A stretch of 64,000 nucleotides of DNA, taken from positions 62,001 through 126,000 of the forward strand of contig CAVSMC010000008.1 in NCBI GenBank assembly GCA_963728935.1, given 5' to 3'. Both the position numbers and the translations under genes were made by a program. Below are positions 43,282 to 52,814 of this stretch, piece by piece (positions within the stretch are counted from its first letter, which is position 1; every line of letters begins with the position of its first letter). The notes below the pieces were generated by a model. The model saw nothing but the letters and a program-made list of their open reading frames with translations. It ran no database searches and was not told the origin of the DNA. Source of the DNA: CAVSMC01 sp963728935. Lineage in GTDB: Bacteria > Pseudomonadota > Gammaproteobacteria > Burkholderiales > Casimicrobiaceae.

Positions 43282-45153
43282 TTGAAACCAACCGATATCG
43301 CGCAGCCCGATTACTTTCACAAGGTCGTCGATTGCCAGTGGGCGTGTCCTGCGCACACGCCCGTTCCCGAATACATCCGGCTGATCGCGCAAGGGCGTCA
43401 TGACGACGCCTACTTGATCAACTGGAAGTCGAACGTCTTCCCGGGCATTCTCGGCCGCACGTGCGATCGGCCGTGCGAGCCTGCGTGCCGCCGCGTTCGC
43501 GTCGAAGAGGGATCGCCCGAGCATCGCAAGAACAAGACGAAGCCGGAGCCTGTCGCGATCTGCCGCCTGAAGCGCGTCTGCGCGGACTTCAAGGACGACA
43601 TTCGCGCGCGCCTTCCGCGCCCTGCCGCCGTGAAGAACGGCAAGCGGATCGCGCTCGTCGGCGCGGGTCCCGCATCGCTCACCGTCGCCCGCGACCTTGG
43701 GCCGCTCGGCTATCACTGCGTCGTGTTCGATTCCGACAAGCTCGCCGGCGGCATGATGCGCACGCAGATCCCGAAGTTCCGCCTGCCCGACCGCGTGATC
43801 GACGAGGAAGTCGGCTACGTGCTCGATCTCGGCATCGAGTTCAGGCCGGGCGAGCGCATCGACAGCCTGAAGAGCCTGCTCGCCGACAACTACGACGCGG
43901 TGTTCGTCGGCAGCGGCGCGCCGCGCGGCCGCGACCTCGACATCGCCGGACGCAAAGAGGCGGCAGCGAACATCCACATCGGCATCGACTGGCTGTCGTC
44001 GGTCTCGTTCGGACACATCACGTCGATCGGCAAGCGCGTCGTCGTGCTCGGCGGCGGCAACACCGCGATGGACTGCTGCCGCAGCTCGCGCCGGCTGGGC
44101 GGCGAGAAGGTCGACGTCGTCGTGCGCTCGGGCTTCGACGAGATGAAGGCATCGCCGTGGGAGAAGGAAGACGCGATGCACGAGGGCATTCCGATCCACA
44201 ACTACCTCGTGCCCAAGCGCTTCCTCCACGACCACGGCAAGCTCACCGGCATCGTGTTCGAGAAGGTTGCGCCGCGCTACGACGAGCGGGGCCGGCGCGA
44301 GCTCGTGCCGACCGGCGATCCCGACGTGACGTTCGAATGCGACGACGTGCTGGTCGCGGTCGGCCAGGAGAACGCGTTCCCGTGGATCGAGCGCGACATC
44401 GGCATCGAGTTCGACAAATGGGGAATGCCGGTCGTCGACCGCGTGACGATGGCGTCGACGCGCGCCGGGGTCTACTTCGGCGGCGACGCCGCGTTCGGGC
44501 CGAAGAACATCATCTGGGCGGTCGCGCATGGGCACGACGCGGCGATCTCGATCGATCTCGCCTGTCGGGGCGAGGATACGCGCAATCGGCCGCCGCCGAC
44601 GTTCCTGCTGATCTCGCAGAAGATGGGCATCCACGAGTGGAGCTACGACAGCGCGATCACCACCGAGCGCCGCCACCGCGTTCCGCTCAAGGACACGGTC
44701 ATCGCGCTCAAAGACATTCGCACCGAGGTCGAGCTCGGCTTCGACGCGAAGCTCGCGTACGCCGAGGCGCAGCGATGCCTCAACTGCGACGTGCAGACGG
44801 TGTTCTCGGACAAGCTGTGCATCGAGTGCGACGCATGCGTGGACATCTGCCCGATGGACTGCATCACGTTCACCGACGATGGCGAGGAGAGCGATCTGCG
44901 CGCGCGGCTGCAAGCGCCAGCGTTGAACCTCGCGCAGGATCTCTACGTTTCCGGACACCTCAAGACCGGCCGCATCATGGCGAAGGACGAGGACGTCTGC
45001 CTGCATTGCGGACTGTGCGCCGAGCGCTGTCCGACCGGCGCGTGGGACATGAAGAAGCTGTTCCTGGAGCCGACGCACGCGGGCGATACGCCGCGCATCC
45101 ATCTTCCCGGCGGACGGATGCAGCCGGCCGTTGCCGATCTCGCCGCCGACTGA
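43282..45153 (+). CDS. Iron-sulfur flavoprotein, glutamate-synthase-beta-like with C-terminal ferredoxin domain
   Basis: A 623-residue protein. Its N-terminal Cys motifs are CQWACPAHTPVPEY and CDRPCEPACRR. FAD-binding GAGPASLTVARDLG and NAD-binding GGGNTAMDCCRSSRRLGG follow. The C-terminal part has CLNCDVQTVF, CIECDACVDICPMDCI and CLHCGLCAERCPTGAW, two [4Fe-4S] clusters. It resembles PadH of phenylglyoxylate dehydrogenase and partner subunits of NAD-linked OFORs. TTG at 43282 is the start, with CCGGAG at normal spacing. It is 6 bases from the second OFOR alpha gene, so it probably carries electrons from that enzyme to NAD(P)+. Confidence 0.9.
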   Translation: MKPTDIAQPDYFHKVVDCQWACPAHTPVPEYIRLIAQGRHDDAYLINWKSNVFPGILGRTCDRPCEPACRRVRVEEGSPEHRKNKTKPEPVAICRLKRVCADFKDDIRARLPRPAAVKNGKRIALVGAGPASLTVARDLGPLGYHCVVFDSDKLAGGMMRTQIPKFRLPDRVIDEEVGYVLDLGIEFRPGERIDSLKSLLADNYDAVFVGSGAPRGRDLDIAGRKEAAANIHIGIDWLSSVSFGHITSIGKRVVVLGGGNTAMDCCRSSRRLGGEKVDVVVRSGFDEMKASPWEKEDAMHEGIPIHNYLVPKRFLHDHGKLTGIVFEKVAPRYDERGRRELVPTGDPDVTFECDDVLVAVGQENAFPWIERDIGIEFDKWGMPVVDRVTMASTRAGVYFGGDAAFGPKNIIWAVAHGHDAAISIDLACRGEDTRNRPPPTFLLISQKMGIHEWSYDSAITTERRHRVPLKDTVIALKDIRTEVELGFDAKLAYAEAQRCLNCDVQTVFSDKLCIECDACVDICPMDCITFTDDGEESDLRARLQAPALNLAQDLYVSGHLKTGRIMAKDEDVCLHCGLCAERCPTGAWDMKKLFLEPTHAGDTPRIHLPGGRMQPAVADLAAD

Positions 45154-45159
45154 CCGACC

Positions 45160-46998
45160 ATGCGACCGCTGGAACGGATCAACGATTTCGTCGTCAAGTT
45201 CGCCAACGTCAACGGCTCGGGCTCGGCCGCGGCGAACGGCCTGTTCGCCAGAGCGGTGCTTCGCATGGGTGTACCGGTCGCCGCGCGCAACATCTTCCCG
45301 TCGAACATCCAGGGCCTTCCGACCTGGTACGAAGTGCGCGTGAGCGAAGCGGGCTGGCGCGGCCGCCGCGGCGGCGTCGACCTGATGGTGCAGATGAATC
45401 CGGAATCGTGGAACGGCGATCTCGCCGAGATCGAGCCCGGCGGCTATCTTCTGTACGACTCGACGCGACCATTGATCGCCGCGAAGCAACGGCCCGACGT
45501 GACGCCGCTCGGCATGCCGCTCACCGCGATCTGCCAGGAAATGTATTCCGACGTGCGGCAGCGACAGCTGTTCAAGAACATCATTTACATCGGCGGTCTT
45601 GCGGCACTGCTCGGCATCGACCCAGAAGCGGTCGGAGCGCTGCTCGATGTGCAGTTCCGCGGCAAAGACAAGGCGCCGCTGCTCGACGCAAACCACAAAG
45701 CGTTCCAGACCGGCTACGACCACGCGCGCGCGAACCTGCCGAAGATCGGCTTGCAGATCCAGCGGCGCGACGGCGTCGGCGATCGCATCTTCGTCGACGG
45801 CAACAGCGCGGCGGGCCTTGGCGCCGTGTACGGCGGCGCGACGGTGTGCGCGTGGTATCCGATCACGCCGTCGACGTCGCTCGCCGAAGGATTCGAGCGC
45901 TACGCGAGACGCTTGCGCACCGATGCCGAGGGCCACCGGAAATACGCGATCGTGCAAGCGGAAGACGAGCTCGCGTCGATCGGCATGGTCGTCGGCGCCG
46001 GCTGGAACGGTGCGCGCGCGTTCACCGCGACGTCGGGCCCGGGCATCTCGCTGATGCAGGAGTTTCTCGGTCTCGCATATTTCGCCGAGATCCCGGCCGT
46101 CGTCTTCGACGTGCAGCGCGGCAGCCCGTCGACCGGAATGCCGACCAAGACGCAGCAGGCCGACATCCTGTCCGCCGCGTACGCGTCGCACGGGGATACC
46201 AAACACGTGCTGCTGTTCCCCGAGGATCCAACCGAGTGCTTCGAGATGGGCGCGCTCGCGTTCGATCTCGCCGATCGGCTGCAAACGCCGGTGTTCGTCA
46301 TGCTCGAGCTCGACGTCGGCATGCAGGACTGGCTCACCGCGCCGTTCGCGTGGGACGACGCGCACAGGCTCGACCGCGGCAAGGTGATGACCGCCGAGGA
46401 GCTCGAGGCGGGCAAGGATTTCGGACGCTATCTCGACGTCGACGGCGACGGCATCGCGTACCGCACGTATCCGGCGACGCATCCGAAGCGCGGCGCCTAT
46501 TTCACGCGCGGCACGTCGAAGGACCGCTACGCGCGCTACACGGAAGACGGCGCGACGTACGTCGACAACATGCAGCGCCTGCTGCGCAAGTTCGAGACGG
46601 CGAAGGAGATCGTGCCGAAGCCCATCGTGAGCAAAGCCGCGAAGCCGACGCGCGCGGCGGTGATCTGGTTCGGATCGAGCGGCGCGCCGATCGCCGAATC
46701 GCTCGCCACGCTCGAGGAGGAAGGCATCCATCTCGACCGTATGCGCATCCGCGCGTTTCCGTTCCACGACTCGGTCGCCGATTTCGTCGCCGAGCACGAG
46801 CACGTGTTCGTCGTCGAGCAGAACCGCGACGCGCAATTGCGGATGCTGCTCGTCAACGAGTGCGGGATCGCGCCCGACAAGCTCATTCCTGTTCTGCACT
46901 ACGACGGCAATCCGATGACCGCGCGCTTCGTCTCGCGCGAGATCGCCGAGAAAGCGACACTGTTCAACGTCACGCCGCTGCGCAAGGTCGCGCGGTGA
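45160..46998 (+). CDS. 2-oxoacid:acceptor oxidoreductase alpha (fused gamma-alpha), set 2
   Basis: A 612-residue KorA-type subunit with an N-terminal gamma domain (INDFVVKFANVNGSGSAAANGLFARAVLRMG) and an alpha domain starting AWYPITPSTSLAEGF (Y233). TATSGPGISLMQEFLGLAYFAEIPAVVFDVQRGSPSTGMPTKTQQ is the conserved core. It is diverged along its whole length from the set 1 alpha subunit, so the two sets probably use different 2-oxoacids. Gene order flavoprotein-alpha-beta suggests a self-contained NAD(P)-linked enzyme. Confidence 0.9.
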   Translation: MRPLERINDFVVKFANVNGSGSAAANGLFARAVLRMGVPVAARNIFPSNIQGLPTWYEVRVSEAGWRGRRGGVDLMVQMNPESWNGDLAEIEPGGYLLYDSTRPLIAAKQRPDVTPLGMPLTAICQEMYSDVRQRQLFKNIIYIGGLAALLGIDPEAVGALLDVQFRGKDKAPLLDANHKAFQTGYDHARANLPKIGLQIQRRDGVGDRIFVDGNSAAGLGAVYGGATVCAWYPITPSTSLAEGFERYARRLRTDAEGHRKYAIVQAEDELASIGMVVGAGWNGARAFTATSGPGISLMQEFLGLAYFAEIPAVVFDVQRGSPSTGMPTKTQQADILSAAYASHGDTKHVLLFPEDPTECFEMGALAFDLADRLQTPVFVMLELDVGMQDWLTAPFAWDDAHRLDRGKVMTAEELEAGKDFGRYLDVDGDGIAYRTYPATHPKRGAYFTRGTSKDRYARYTEDGATYVDNMQRLLRKFETAKEIVPKPIVSKAAKPTRAAVIWFGSSGAPIAESLATLEEEGIHLDRMRIRAFPFHDSVADFVAEHEHVFVVEQNRDAQLRMLLVNECGIAPDKLIPVLHYDGNPMTARFVSREIAEKATLFNVTPLRKVAR

Positions 46999-47008
46999 GG
47001 ACCGATCG

Positions 47009-48064
47009 ATGACCTATCTCGCCAAGCCCAAGATCCACCATCCCGCGCTGCCGGTGAACGAGCTCGGCTTCACGCGGCGCGACTACGAAGGTCCGGTGTC
47101 GACGCTGTGCGCCGGCTGCGGTCACGACTCCATATCGTCGGCGATCATGCAGGCGTTCTGGCAGCTTGCGATCCCGCCGCACCGCGTCGCGAAGCTCTCG
47201 GGAATCGGCTGCTCGTCGAAGACGCCGACGTACTTCCTCGGGCAGTCGCATGGCTTCAACAGCGTGCACGGCCGGATGCCGTCGGTGCTGACCGGCGCGA
47301 ATCTCGCCAACCGCGACCTGATCTATCTCGGCGTTTCCGGCGACGGCGACACCGCGTCGATCGGCTTCGGGCAGTTCGCTCACATCCTTCGACGCGGCGT
47401 CAACTTCGTCTACATCGTCGAGAACAACGGCGTGTATGGCCTCACCAAAGGCCAGTTCTCGGCCACCGCCGACAAGGGCAGCCGCAGCAAGAAGGGCGTG
47501 TCGAATTCGGACGAGCCGATCGACCTCGTGCAGGTCGCGCTGCAATTGGGTGCGACGTTCGTCGCGCGGAGCTTCTCCGGAGACAAGACCCAACTCGTGC
47601 CGCTGATCGAGGCGGCGGTGCGCCACAAGGGATCCGCCGTGATCGACGTCGTGAGTCCGTGCGTCGCCTTCAACAACCATGCCGGCTCGACCAAGAGCTA
47701 CGACTACGTGCGCGTGCACAACGAATCGGTCAACGCGCTCGATTTCATGCCGACGCGCGCGCCGATCGAAGCGTCGCCGGAACCCGGCAGCGTGCAAGCC
47801 ATTGTGCTGCACGACGGCGGTACGATCCGCGTTCGCAAGCTCGCTACCGATTACGACCCGCACGACCGCATCCGCGCGATGACCTATCTCGGCGAGCGCA
47901 AGGCGGCGGGCGAGCTGGTCACCGGTCTGCTCTATGTCGAGCCCGACGCCGGCGACCTGCATGACGCGCTCGACACGGTAGCCAAACCGCTCAATGCGTT
48001 GAGCGACACCGAGCTCGTGCCGGGATCGGCGGCGCTCGCCTCGATCAACGCGTCGCTGCGCTGA
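47009..48064 (+). CDS. 2-oxoacid:acceptor oxidoreductase beta (TPP subunit), set 2
   Basis: A 351-residue TPP subunit. LCAGCGHDSISSAIM (C34, C37), LSGIGCSSKTPTYFL, and VSGDGDTASIGFGQFAHILRRGVNFVYIVENNGVYGLTKGQFSATAD show the cluster and TPP sites. The fourth Cys is in DVVSPCVAFNNH. GxTKGQxSxT is common in 2-oxoacid OFOR beta subunits of 2-oxoglutarate type. It ends the redox island; threonine aldolase begins within 5 bases. Confidence 0.92.
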   Translation: MTYLAKPKIHHPALPVNELGFTRRDYEGPVSTLCAGCGHDSISSAIMQAFWQLAIPPHRVAKLSGIGCSSKTPTYFLGQSHGFNSVHGRMPSVLTGANLANRDLIYLGVSGDGDTASIGFGQFAHILRRGVNFVYIVENNGVYGLTKGQFSATADKGSRSKKGVSNSDEPIDLVQVALQLGATFVARSFSGDKTQLVPLIEAAVRHKGSAVIDVVSPCVAFNNHAGSTKSYDYVRVHNESVNALDFMPTRAPIEASPEPGSVQAIVLHDGGTIRVRKLATDYDPHDRIRAMTYLGERKAAGELVTGLLYVEPDAGDLHDALDTVAKPLNALSDTELVPGSAALASINASLR

Positions 48065-48068
48065 TGGT

Positions 48069-49091
48069 TTGATCGTGGTCGCCTCGAAGCTCGTCGATCT
48101 TCGCAGCGATACCGTCACGCGGCCCGCGGCGGCCATGCGCGCCGCGATGGCCGCGGCCGAGGTCGGCGACGACGTGTTCGGCGACGACCCGACCGTCATC
48201 CGGTTGCAGCAGCGCGCGGCGGAAACCTTCCGTCGCGAGGCGGCACTGTTCTTTCCTTCGGGCACGCAAAGCAATCTCTCGGCGTGGATCGCGCATTGCG
48301 GGCGCGGCGACTCCGGCATCGTCGGCAGCGAAGCGCACACCTACGTCTACGAGGCGGGCGGCGCCGCCGTGCTCGGCAGCGTCGTTCCCAAAGTCATACC
48401 GAACCAACCCGACGGCACGCTCGATCTCGCGGCGATCGACGCGGCGATTGCGCCCGATGACGCGCATTTCGCACCGGTGCGCTTGCTCGCGCTCGAGAAT
48501 ACGATCCACGGCCGCGTGCTGCCGCGCGACTACATGCCGGCGGCCGTTGCGCTCGCCAAGCGCCGCGGCCTCGCGACGCACCTCGACGGCGCGCGCATCT
48601 TCAACGCGTCGGTGGCGCTCGGCATTGACGTTGCCGATCTCACCGCGGGTTTCGACACCGTCTCCGTTTGCCTTTCGAAGGGGCTCGGCGCGCCGGCGGG
48701 GACGATGCTCGTCGGAACGAACGGCCTGATCGCGCGAGCGCACCGCGCTCGCAAGATGCTCGGCGGCGGCATGCGGCAGGCCGGCATCCTCGCCGCAGCG
48801 GGACTGTATGCGCTCGACCATCACGTCGAGCGTCTCGCCGACGATCATGCCAATGCCAGGCGCCTTGCCGCCGGCTTGTCGGAGGTCCGAGGTCTTGGCG
48901 TCGAAATGCCCCCGACGAACATGGTGTTTGCGCGCATACCGGCGGAACGCTGCGCTGCGTTGCAGGCACATCTGCGCGAGCAGGGCGTCATCGCGCTCGT
49001 CCATCCGCGCACGCGGCTCGTCACGCACCTCGACGTCGACGCCGCCGGCATCGATCGCGCCATTGCGGCGTTCCGGTCGTTCTTCGCGTAG
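48069..49091 (+). CDS. ltaE: Low-specificity L-threonine aldolase
   Basis: A 340-residue PLP enzyme splitting L-threonine or allo-threonine into glycine and acetaldehyde. The N-terminus VDLRSDTVTRPAAAMRAAMAAAEVGDDVFGDDP is the family signature; the PLP lysine is in VSVCLSKGLGAPAGTML. The start is either TTG at 48069 or GTG two codons later; neither has a clear ribosome-binding site, and coupling to the upstream gene is possible. Functionally unrelated to the redox island. Confidence 0.93.
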   Translation: MIVVASKLVDLRSDTVTRPAAAMRAAMAAAEVGDDVFGDDPTVIRLQQRAAETFRREAALFFPSGTQSNLSAWIAHCGRGDSGIVGSEAHTYVYEAGGAAVLGSVVPKVIPNQPDGTLDLAAIDAAIAPDDAHFAPVRLLALENTIHGRVLPRDYMPAAVALAKRRGLATHLDGARIFNASVALGIDVADLTAGFDTVSVCLSKGLGAPAGTMLVGTNGLIARAHRARKMLGGGMRQAGILAAAGLYALDHHVERLADDHANARRLAAGLSEVRGLGVEMPPTNMVFARIPAERCAALQAHLREQGVIALVHPRTRLVTHLDVDAAGIDRAIAAFRSFFA

Positions 49092-49131
49092 CGCGGCGCC
49101 CGAAACCCGCGGCGCAGCACTCCCGATCCGC

Positions 49132-49914
49132 ATGGCGCGACTCCCGAGCGTCTTCGTTTCCCACGGCTCGCCGATGCTGATCCTCGAGGATGTGCCGGCG
49201 CGCGATTTCCTGCGCGCGCTCCCGCAGCGGGTTGGCACGCCGAAGGCGATCGTCGCGATTTCAGGACACGATATCGCACGCTCGCCGTCGATCGGTGCGT
49301 CGGCGACGCACGAAGCGGTGCACGATTTCTACGGATTCCCGCAAGCGTTGTACGAGCTGCGCTACCAGCCGCCGGGTGACCCCGCGCTCGCGCGCGACGC
49401 GCTCGCGCGGATCACCGCCGCCGGAATCGCGGCGACGCTGCATGAAGAGCCGGGCATCGATCACGGCATCTGGGCGCCGCTGAAGCTCGCGTTCCCCGAA
49501 GCGAACGTTCCGGTCGTTCCGCTCGCGCTGAGCGGATCGATGGAGGCGGGATTGCACATCGCGATGGGCCGTGCGCTCGCGCCGCTTCGCGACGACGGCG
49601 TGCTGGTGATGGGCTCGGGAAGCTTCACGCACAACCTGCGCGAGATGAGCCGGGGCGACGCCGCATCGGAGACGCCGCCGTACGTGCGCGAATTCGGCGA
49701 ATGGATCGCGGGAGCGCTCGAGCGCGGCGACGACGATGCGATCGCGCACTGGCGCTCGCGCGCGCCGCACGCCGCTCGCGCGCATCCGACGCCCGAGCAC
49801 TTCGAGCCGCTGCTCGTCGCCTATGGCGCCGGCGGCGCGAATCCGCGCGTCGAGCATCTGCATTCGAGCACCACGTACGGCAACCTCGCGATGGATGCGT
49901 TCGCGTTCCACTAG
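49132..49914 (+). CDS. 4,5-DOPA/extradiol dioxygenase family protein (LigB-type)
   Basis: A 260-residue class III extradiol-dioxygenase-fold protein of the YgiD/DODA group. Metal ligands are likely the His residues in FVSHGSPM, AISGHDIA and GIDHGIWAPLK, and VLVMGSGSFTHNL is conserved. In E. coli YgiD cleaves L-DOPA; the natural substrate here is unknown, though the neighbourhood is rich in aromatic degradation genes. It ends 4 bases before an esterase gene. Confidence 0.88.
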   Translation: MARLPSVFVSHGSPMLILEDVPARDFLRALPQRVGTPKAIVAISGHDIARSPSIGASATHEAVHDFYGFPQALYELRYQPPGDPALARDALARITAAGIAATLHEEPGIDHGIWAPLKLAFPEANVPVVPLALSGSMEAGLHIAMGRALAPLRDDGVLVMGSGSFTHNLREMSRGDAASETPPYVREFGEWIAGALERGDDDAIAHWRSRAPHAARAHPTPEHFEPLLVAYGAGGANPRVEHLHSSTTYGNLAMDAFAFH

Positions 49915-49918
49915 CGCG

Positions 49919-50659
49919 ATGGACATCGGCGGGCTTCTGCGTCTTGGTCCGCGCGAGCAGCCGCCGCAGCTGCTGTTCATCCACCTGCACGGGGTCGGCG
50001 CGCAGCCATTGGCGATGGCGCCCGTCGCCGAGCGATTCGCCGCGGCGTTTCCCCATGCCGTCCATTTGCTGCCCGATGGTTTCGAACCCTACGACGTCGG
50101 TCCGGAAGGGCGGCAATGGTTCTCGGTACGCGGCATCGACGACGGTAACCGCCCCGCGCGGGTCGCCGCCGCTCTGCCGAAGCTCGCCGAGCTCGTGGCT
50201 GCCGCGCAGCACCACTTCGGAATTGGGTCGGCGTCGACGGCGCTGATCGGATTCTCGCAAGGCGGCATCGTCGCGCTCGAAGCGGCGCAGCTCGAGCCAA
50301 CGCTTGCGGGCCGCGTCGTTGCGATCGCGGCCCGCTACGCGAGGCTGCCGGATCATGCCCCGAGCGCAACGGTCGTCCATCTCGCCCACGGCAAGTTCGA
50401 CACCGTCGTGCCGGCGCGCTTTACCGTCGAAGCGGCGACGCATCTCGTGTCGCTCGGCGGCGACGTGACAGCCGACATCGTGCCGGGGATCGGTCATGCG
50501 CCGCACGCCGAGCTCGTCGATCGCGCAATCGAGCACATGCGTACCTACTTGCCGCGTCGGGTCTGGGAGGAGGCGCTCGCCGCAGCGCCCGTGCATTCGA
50601 CGCGCGTGTCGAGCAAGCAGCTCGCGTCGCCGATTCACGACAGCAAGACGCGGCACTGA
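49919..50659 (+). CDS. Carboxylesterase, YpfH/phospholipase-type alpha/beta hydrolase
   Basis: A 246-residue esterase. FIHLHGVGAQP forms the oxyanion loop, the nucleophile is Ser in GFSQGG, the acid is in LAHGKFDTVVP, and the His is in PGIGHAPHAELVD, all as in the YpfH/carboxylesterase-2 family. It is likely co-transcribed with the LigB-type gene. Its TGA stop overlaps the first bases of the following GAAAAGTAGGGTCAGACT repeat. Confidence 0.9.
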   Translation: MDIGGLLRLGPREQPPQLLFIHLHGVGAQPLAMAPVAERFAAAFPHAVHLLPDGFEPYDVGPEGRQWFSVRGIDDGNRPARVAAALPKLAELVAAAQHHFGIGSASTALIGFSQGGIVALEAAQLEPTLAGRVVAIAARYARLPDHAPSATVVHLAHGKFDTVVPARFTVEAATHLVSLGGDVTADIVPGIGHAPHAELVDRAIEHMRTYLPRRVWEEALAAAPVHSTRVSSKQLASPIHDSKTRH

Positions 50660-50759
50660 AAAGTAGGGTCAGACTGAAAAGTAGGGTCAGACTCGACTTT
50701 TGCGCAAGCGCTGCCGTATGCGAGCGGCGTACAAAAGTCGAGTCTGACCCTACTTTTCA
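50658..50759. repeat. REP-like inverted repeat cluster 3
   Basis: A partial forward copy GAAAAGTAGGGTCAGACT (50658-50675) abuts a full forward copy beginning at 50676, and a reverse copy occupies 50732-50759. The forward and reverse copies enclose 30 bases and can form a long hairpin. The direct partial duplication at the left edge is unlike the two other clusters. It lies between the esterase and the AsmA-like gene. Confidence 0.85.
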
Positions 50760-50819
50760 CGGTACTGACGCCGCAGAAGCGCGCGCGCGCCCCAACTGCC
50801 GCCGCGCTACAATCCGCCG

Positions 50820-52748
50820 ATGCGGATCTTCCTGCGTATCCTCGCGCTGGCCGTCGGCATCGTCGTTTTGCTGCTCGTCGCGGTCGCGATCGCCGTCAGC
50901 ACGATCGACGTCAATTCGTTCGTCGGACCCATCCAGGCACGCGTCAAGAAGGAGACGGGCCGCGATCTTGCAATCCGCGGCGGCGTCGATCTCAAGCTTT
51001 CGCTCGAGCCGCGTCTGGTCGTATCGGACGTCACGCTCGGCAACACGGCGTGGGGCAAGGCGCCCGCGATGATCACCGCGAAGAAGGTCGAGGCGCAGGT
51101 CGCGCTGCTGCCGTTGCTGCAGCGGCGCTTCGAGATCACTCGCTTCACGCTGATCGAGCCTACGATCGCGCTCGAAACCGACGCGAAAGGGCAACGCAAC
51201 TGGGATTTCGGGCGCCCGGGCGCGGCGCCGACCAGCACGGCGGAAACCGGTGGCGACAGCGGGTTGGCGGCGCTGGGAGTCGGCAACATCGAGGTGGAGA
51301 AAGGAACGCTCACCTATCGCGATGGCACATCGGGCAAGACGACCAACGTCGCGATCGACCGGTTGCTGCTCAACTCGCGCTCGCGCTCATCGGCGGTCAA
51401 CGCCGAATTTCGCGGCAACGTCGACGGCGTTGCGATTGCGGTGACCGGCAATCTGGGACCGCTCGAAACGCTCGCACAGCGCAAATGGCCGTATCCGATC
51501 ACGCTCGAGGGCGACGTCAACGGCAAGAGCGCGTCGGTCGCGACGAAGTTGCACGCGAAGGACAATACGATCGGGCTCGACGACGTCGCCGTCGCGTTCG
51601 GTCCGAGTCGCGCCACCGGCGAGGTCACGATCGCCACCGGCGGACCAAGGCCCGTCATCACGTTCAAAGTCGCCGCGCCGGCGTTCTCGATCGCCGATCT
51701 TCCGATTCCGGTGCGCGCCGCGGACGTCGCCGCGAAGGCGCGCGCGCCTTCGGCGTCGCGCTGGGTGTTCGAAGAAAACCCGGTCAGCCTCGCGCCGATG
51801 CGCTCGGTCGACGCCGACGGCGAGATCGCGATCGAGCGGCTGCTGCTGCCGGAAGGCCGTCACGTCGACAATGTCCGCGCGAAGATTGCGCTGCACGACG
51901 GCGTGCTCGACGTTCCGGCGGCGCAGGTGGGCGCGTTCGGCGGAACGACCGCGATCAAGCTGCACGTCGACGCGACGCGCGATCCGGATAACGCGCTCAC
52001 GCTCGCCGTCGACGGCAAAGGGCTGGATCTCGCCGCGATAGCGCTTCAAGCGGGCGTGCCGCGCGATATCAAAGGCGGCAAGACCGACGTGACGATCGAT
52101 CTCACGATGCACGGCGCGTCGCCGCGCCAATGGATGGCGGGCGCGAACGGCAGCATCGCGGCGAGCGTAGGTCCGGCCACGCTGGTCAACCCGAAGAGCA
52201 GGGCCGGCTCGCTCGACGAGGTCGCCGCGGCCGTCAACCCGTTTCGCAACGTGCAAGCGGCCACCGAGATCAAGTGCATCGTCGTGCGGCTGCCGATCCG
52301 AAACGGCGTCGCGCACGTCGATCGTACGATCGCGGTCGAGACCAACGAGCTCGGCGTCGCCGCGAGCGGCACGCTCGATTTTCGCAACGAGACGCTCGAT
52401 CTCGCGATCAAGCCGCACATGAAGCAGGGCATACCGATCGATCTGGTCAGGCTCGCTGATTTGGTGCGCGTTGGCGGCACGTTCAAGTCGCCGGCGGTTC
52501 ATGTCGATGCAGCCGCAACCGCGGCGACCGTCGCCCAAATCGGCGCCGCGGTCGGCACCGGCGGGTGGTCGATGGTCGCGCAGTCGCTGCTCAAGCCCGC
52601 GGGCGGCAACGCGAACACGTGCGACGTCGCGGCAGGTCGGGCGCCGCGCGAAGCGGCACCGGCGGCGCCGACACCGTCGAACGCGAAGACCGCCGCTCAA
52701 CCGGTGGATCAACTTTCGAAGGCGCTCCAGGGGCTGTTCAAGCGCTGA
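50820..52748 (+). CDS. AsmA-family protein
   Basis: A 642-residue envelope protein. One N-terminal membrane helix (IFLRILALAVGIVVLLLVAVAIAVSTIDV) is followed by the AsmA N-terminal domain (NSFVGPIQARVKKETGRDLAIRGGVDLKLSLEPRLVVSDVTLGN) and a C-terminal AsmA-like domain (AATEIKCIVVRLPIRNGVAHVDRTIAVET, GTLDFRNETLDLAIKPHMKQG). AsmA proteins belong to the group thought to shape or shuttle lipids in the envelope. It stands alone, preceded by the third repeat cluster. Confidence 0.92.
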   Translation: MRIFLRILALAVGIVVLLLVAVAIAVSTIDVNSFVGPIQARVKKETGRDLAIRGGVDLKLSLEPRLVVSDVTLGNTAWGKAPAMITAKKVEAQVALLPLLQRRFEITRFTLIEPTIALETDAKGQRNWDFGRPGAAPTSTAETGGDSGLAALGVGNIEVEKGTLTYRDGTSGKTTNVAIDRLLLNSRSRSSAVNAEFRGNVDGVAIAVTGNLGPLETLAQRKWPYPITLEGDVNGKSASVATKLHAKDNTIGLDDVAVAFGPSRATGEVTIATGGPRPVITFKVAAPAFSIADLPIPVRAADVAAKARAPSASRWVFEENPVSLAPMRSVDADGEIAIERLLLPEGRHVDNVRAKIALHDGVLDVPAAQVGAFGGTTAIKLHVDATRDPDNALTLAVDGKGLDLAAIALQAGVPRDIKGGKTDVTIDLTMHGASPRQWMAGANGSIAASVGPATLVNPKSRAGSLDEVAAAVNPFRNVQAATEIKCIVVRLPIRNGVAHVDRTIAVETNELGVAASGTLDFRNETLDLAIKPHMKQGIPIDLVRLADLVRVGGTFKSPAVHVDAAATAATVAQIGAAVGTGGWSMVAQSLLKPAGGNANTCDVAAGRAPREAAPAAPTPSNAKTAAQPVDQLSKALQGLFKR

Positions 52749-52814
52749 TTGGCGCGTTCGCGTTGACGGCGATCAAGCCACGGTTGCCACGGGGACCGTA
52801 GCATCGCTTCCACG

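Noticed and set aside
43213..46899. 1228-codon minus-strand open frame opposite the redox-island genes
   Set aside because: Arises from codon bias of the plus-strand genes; translation is Arg/Val/Asp-rich with no recognisable motif.
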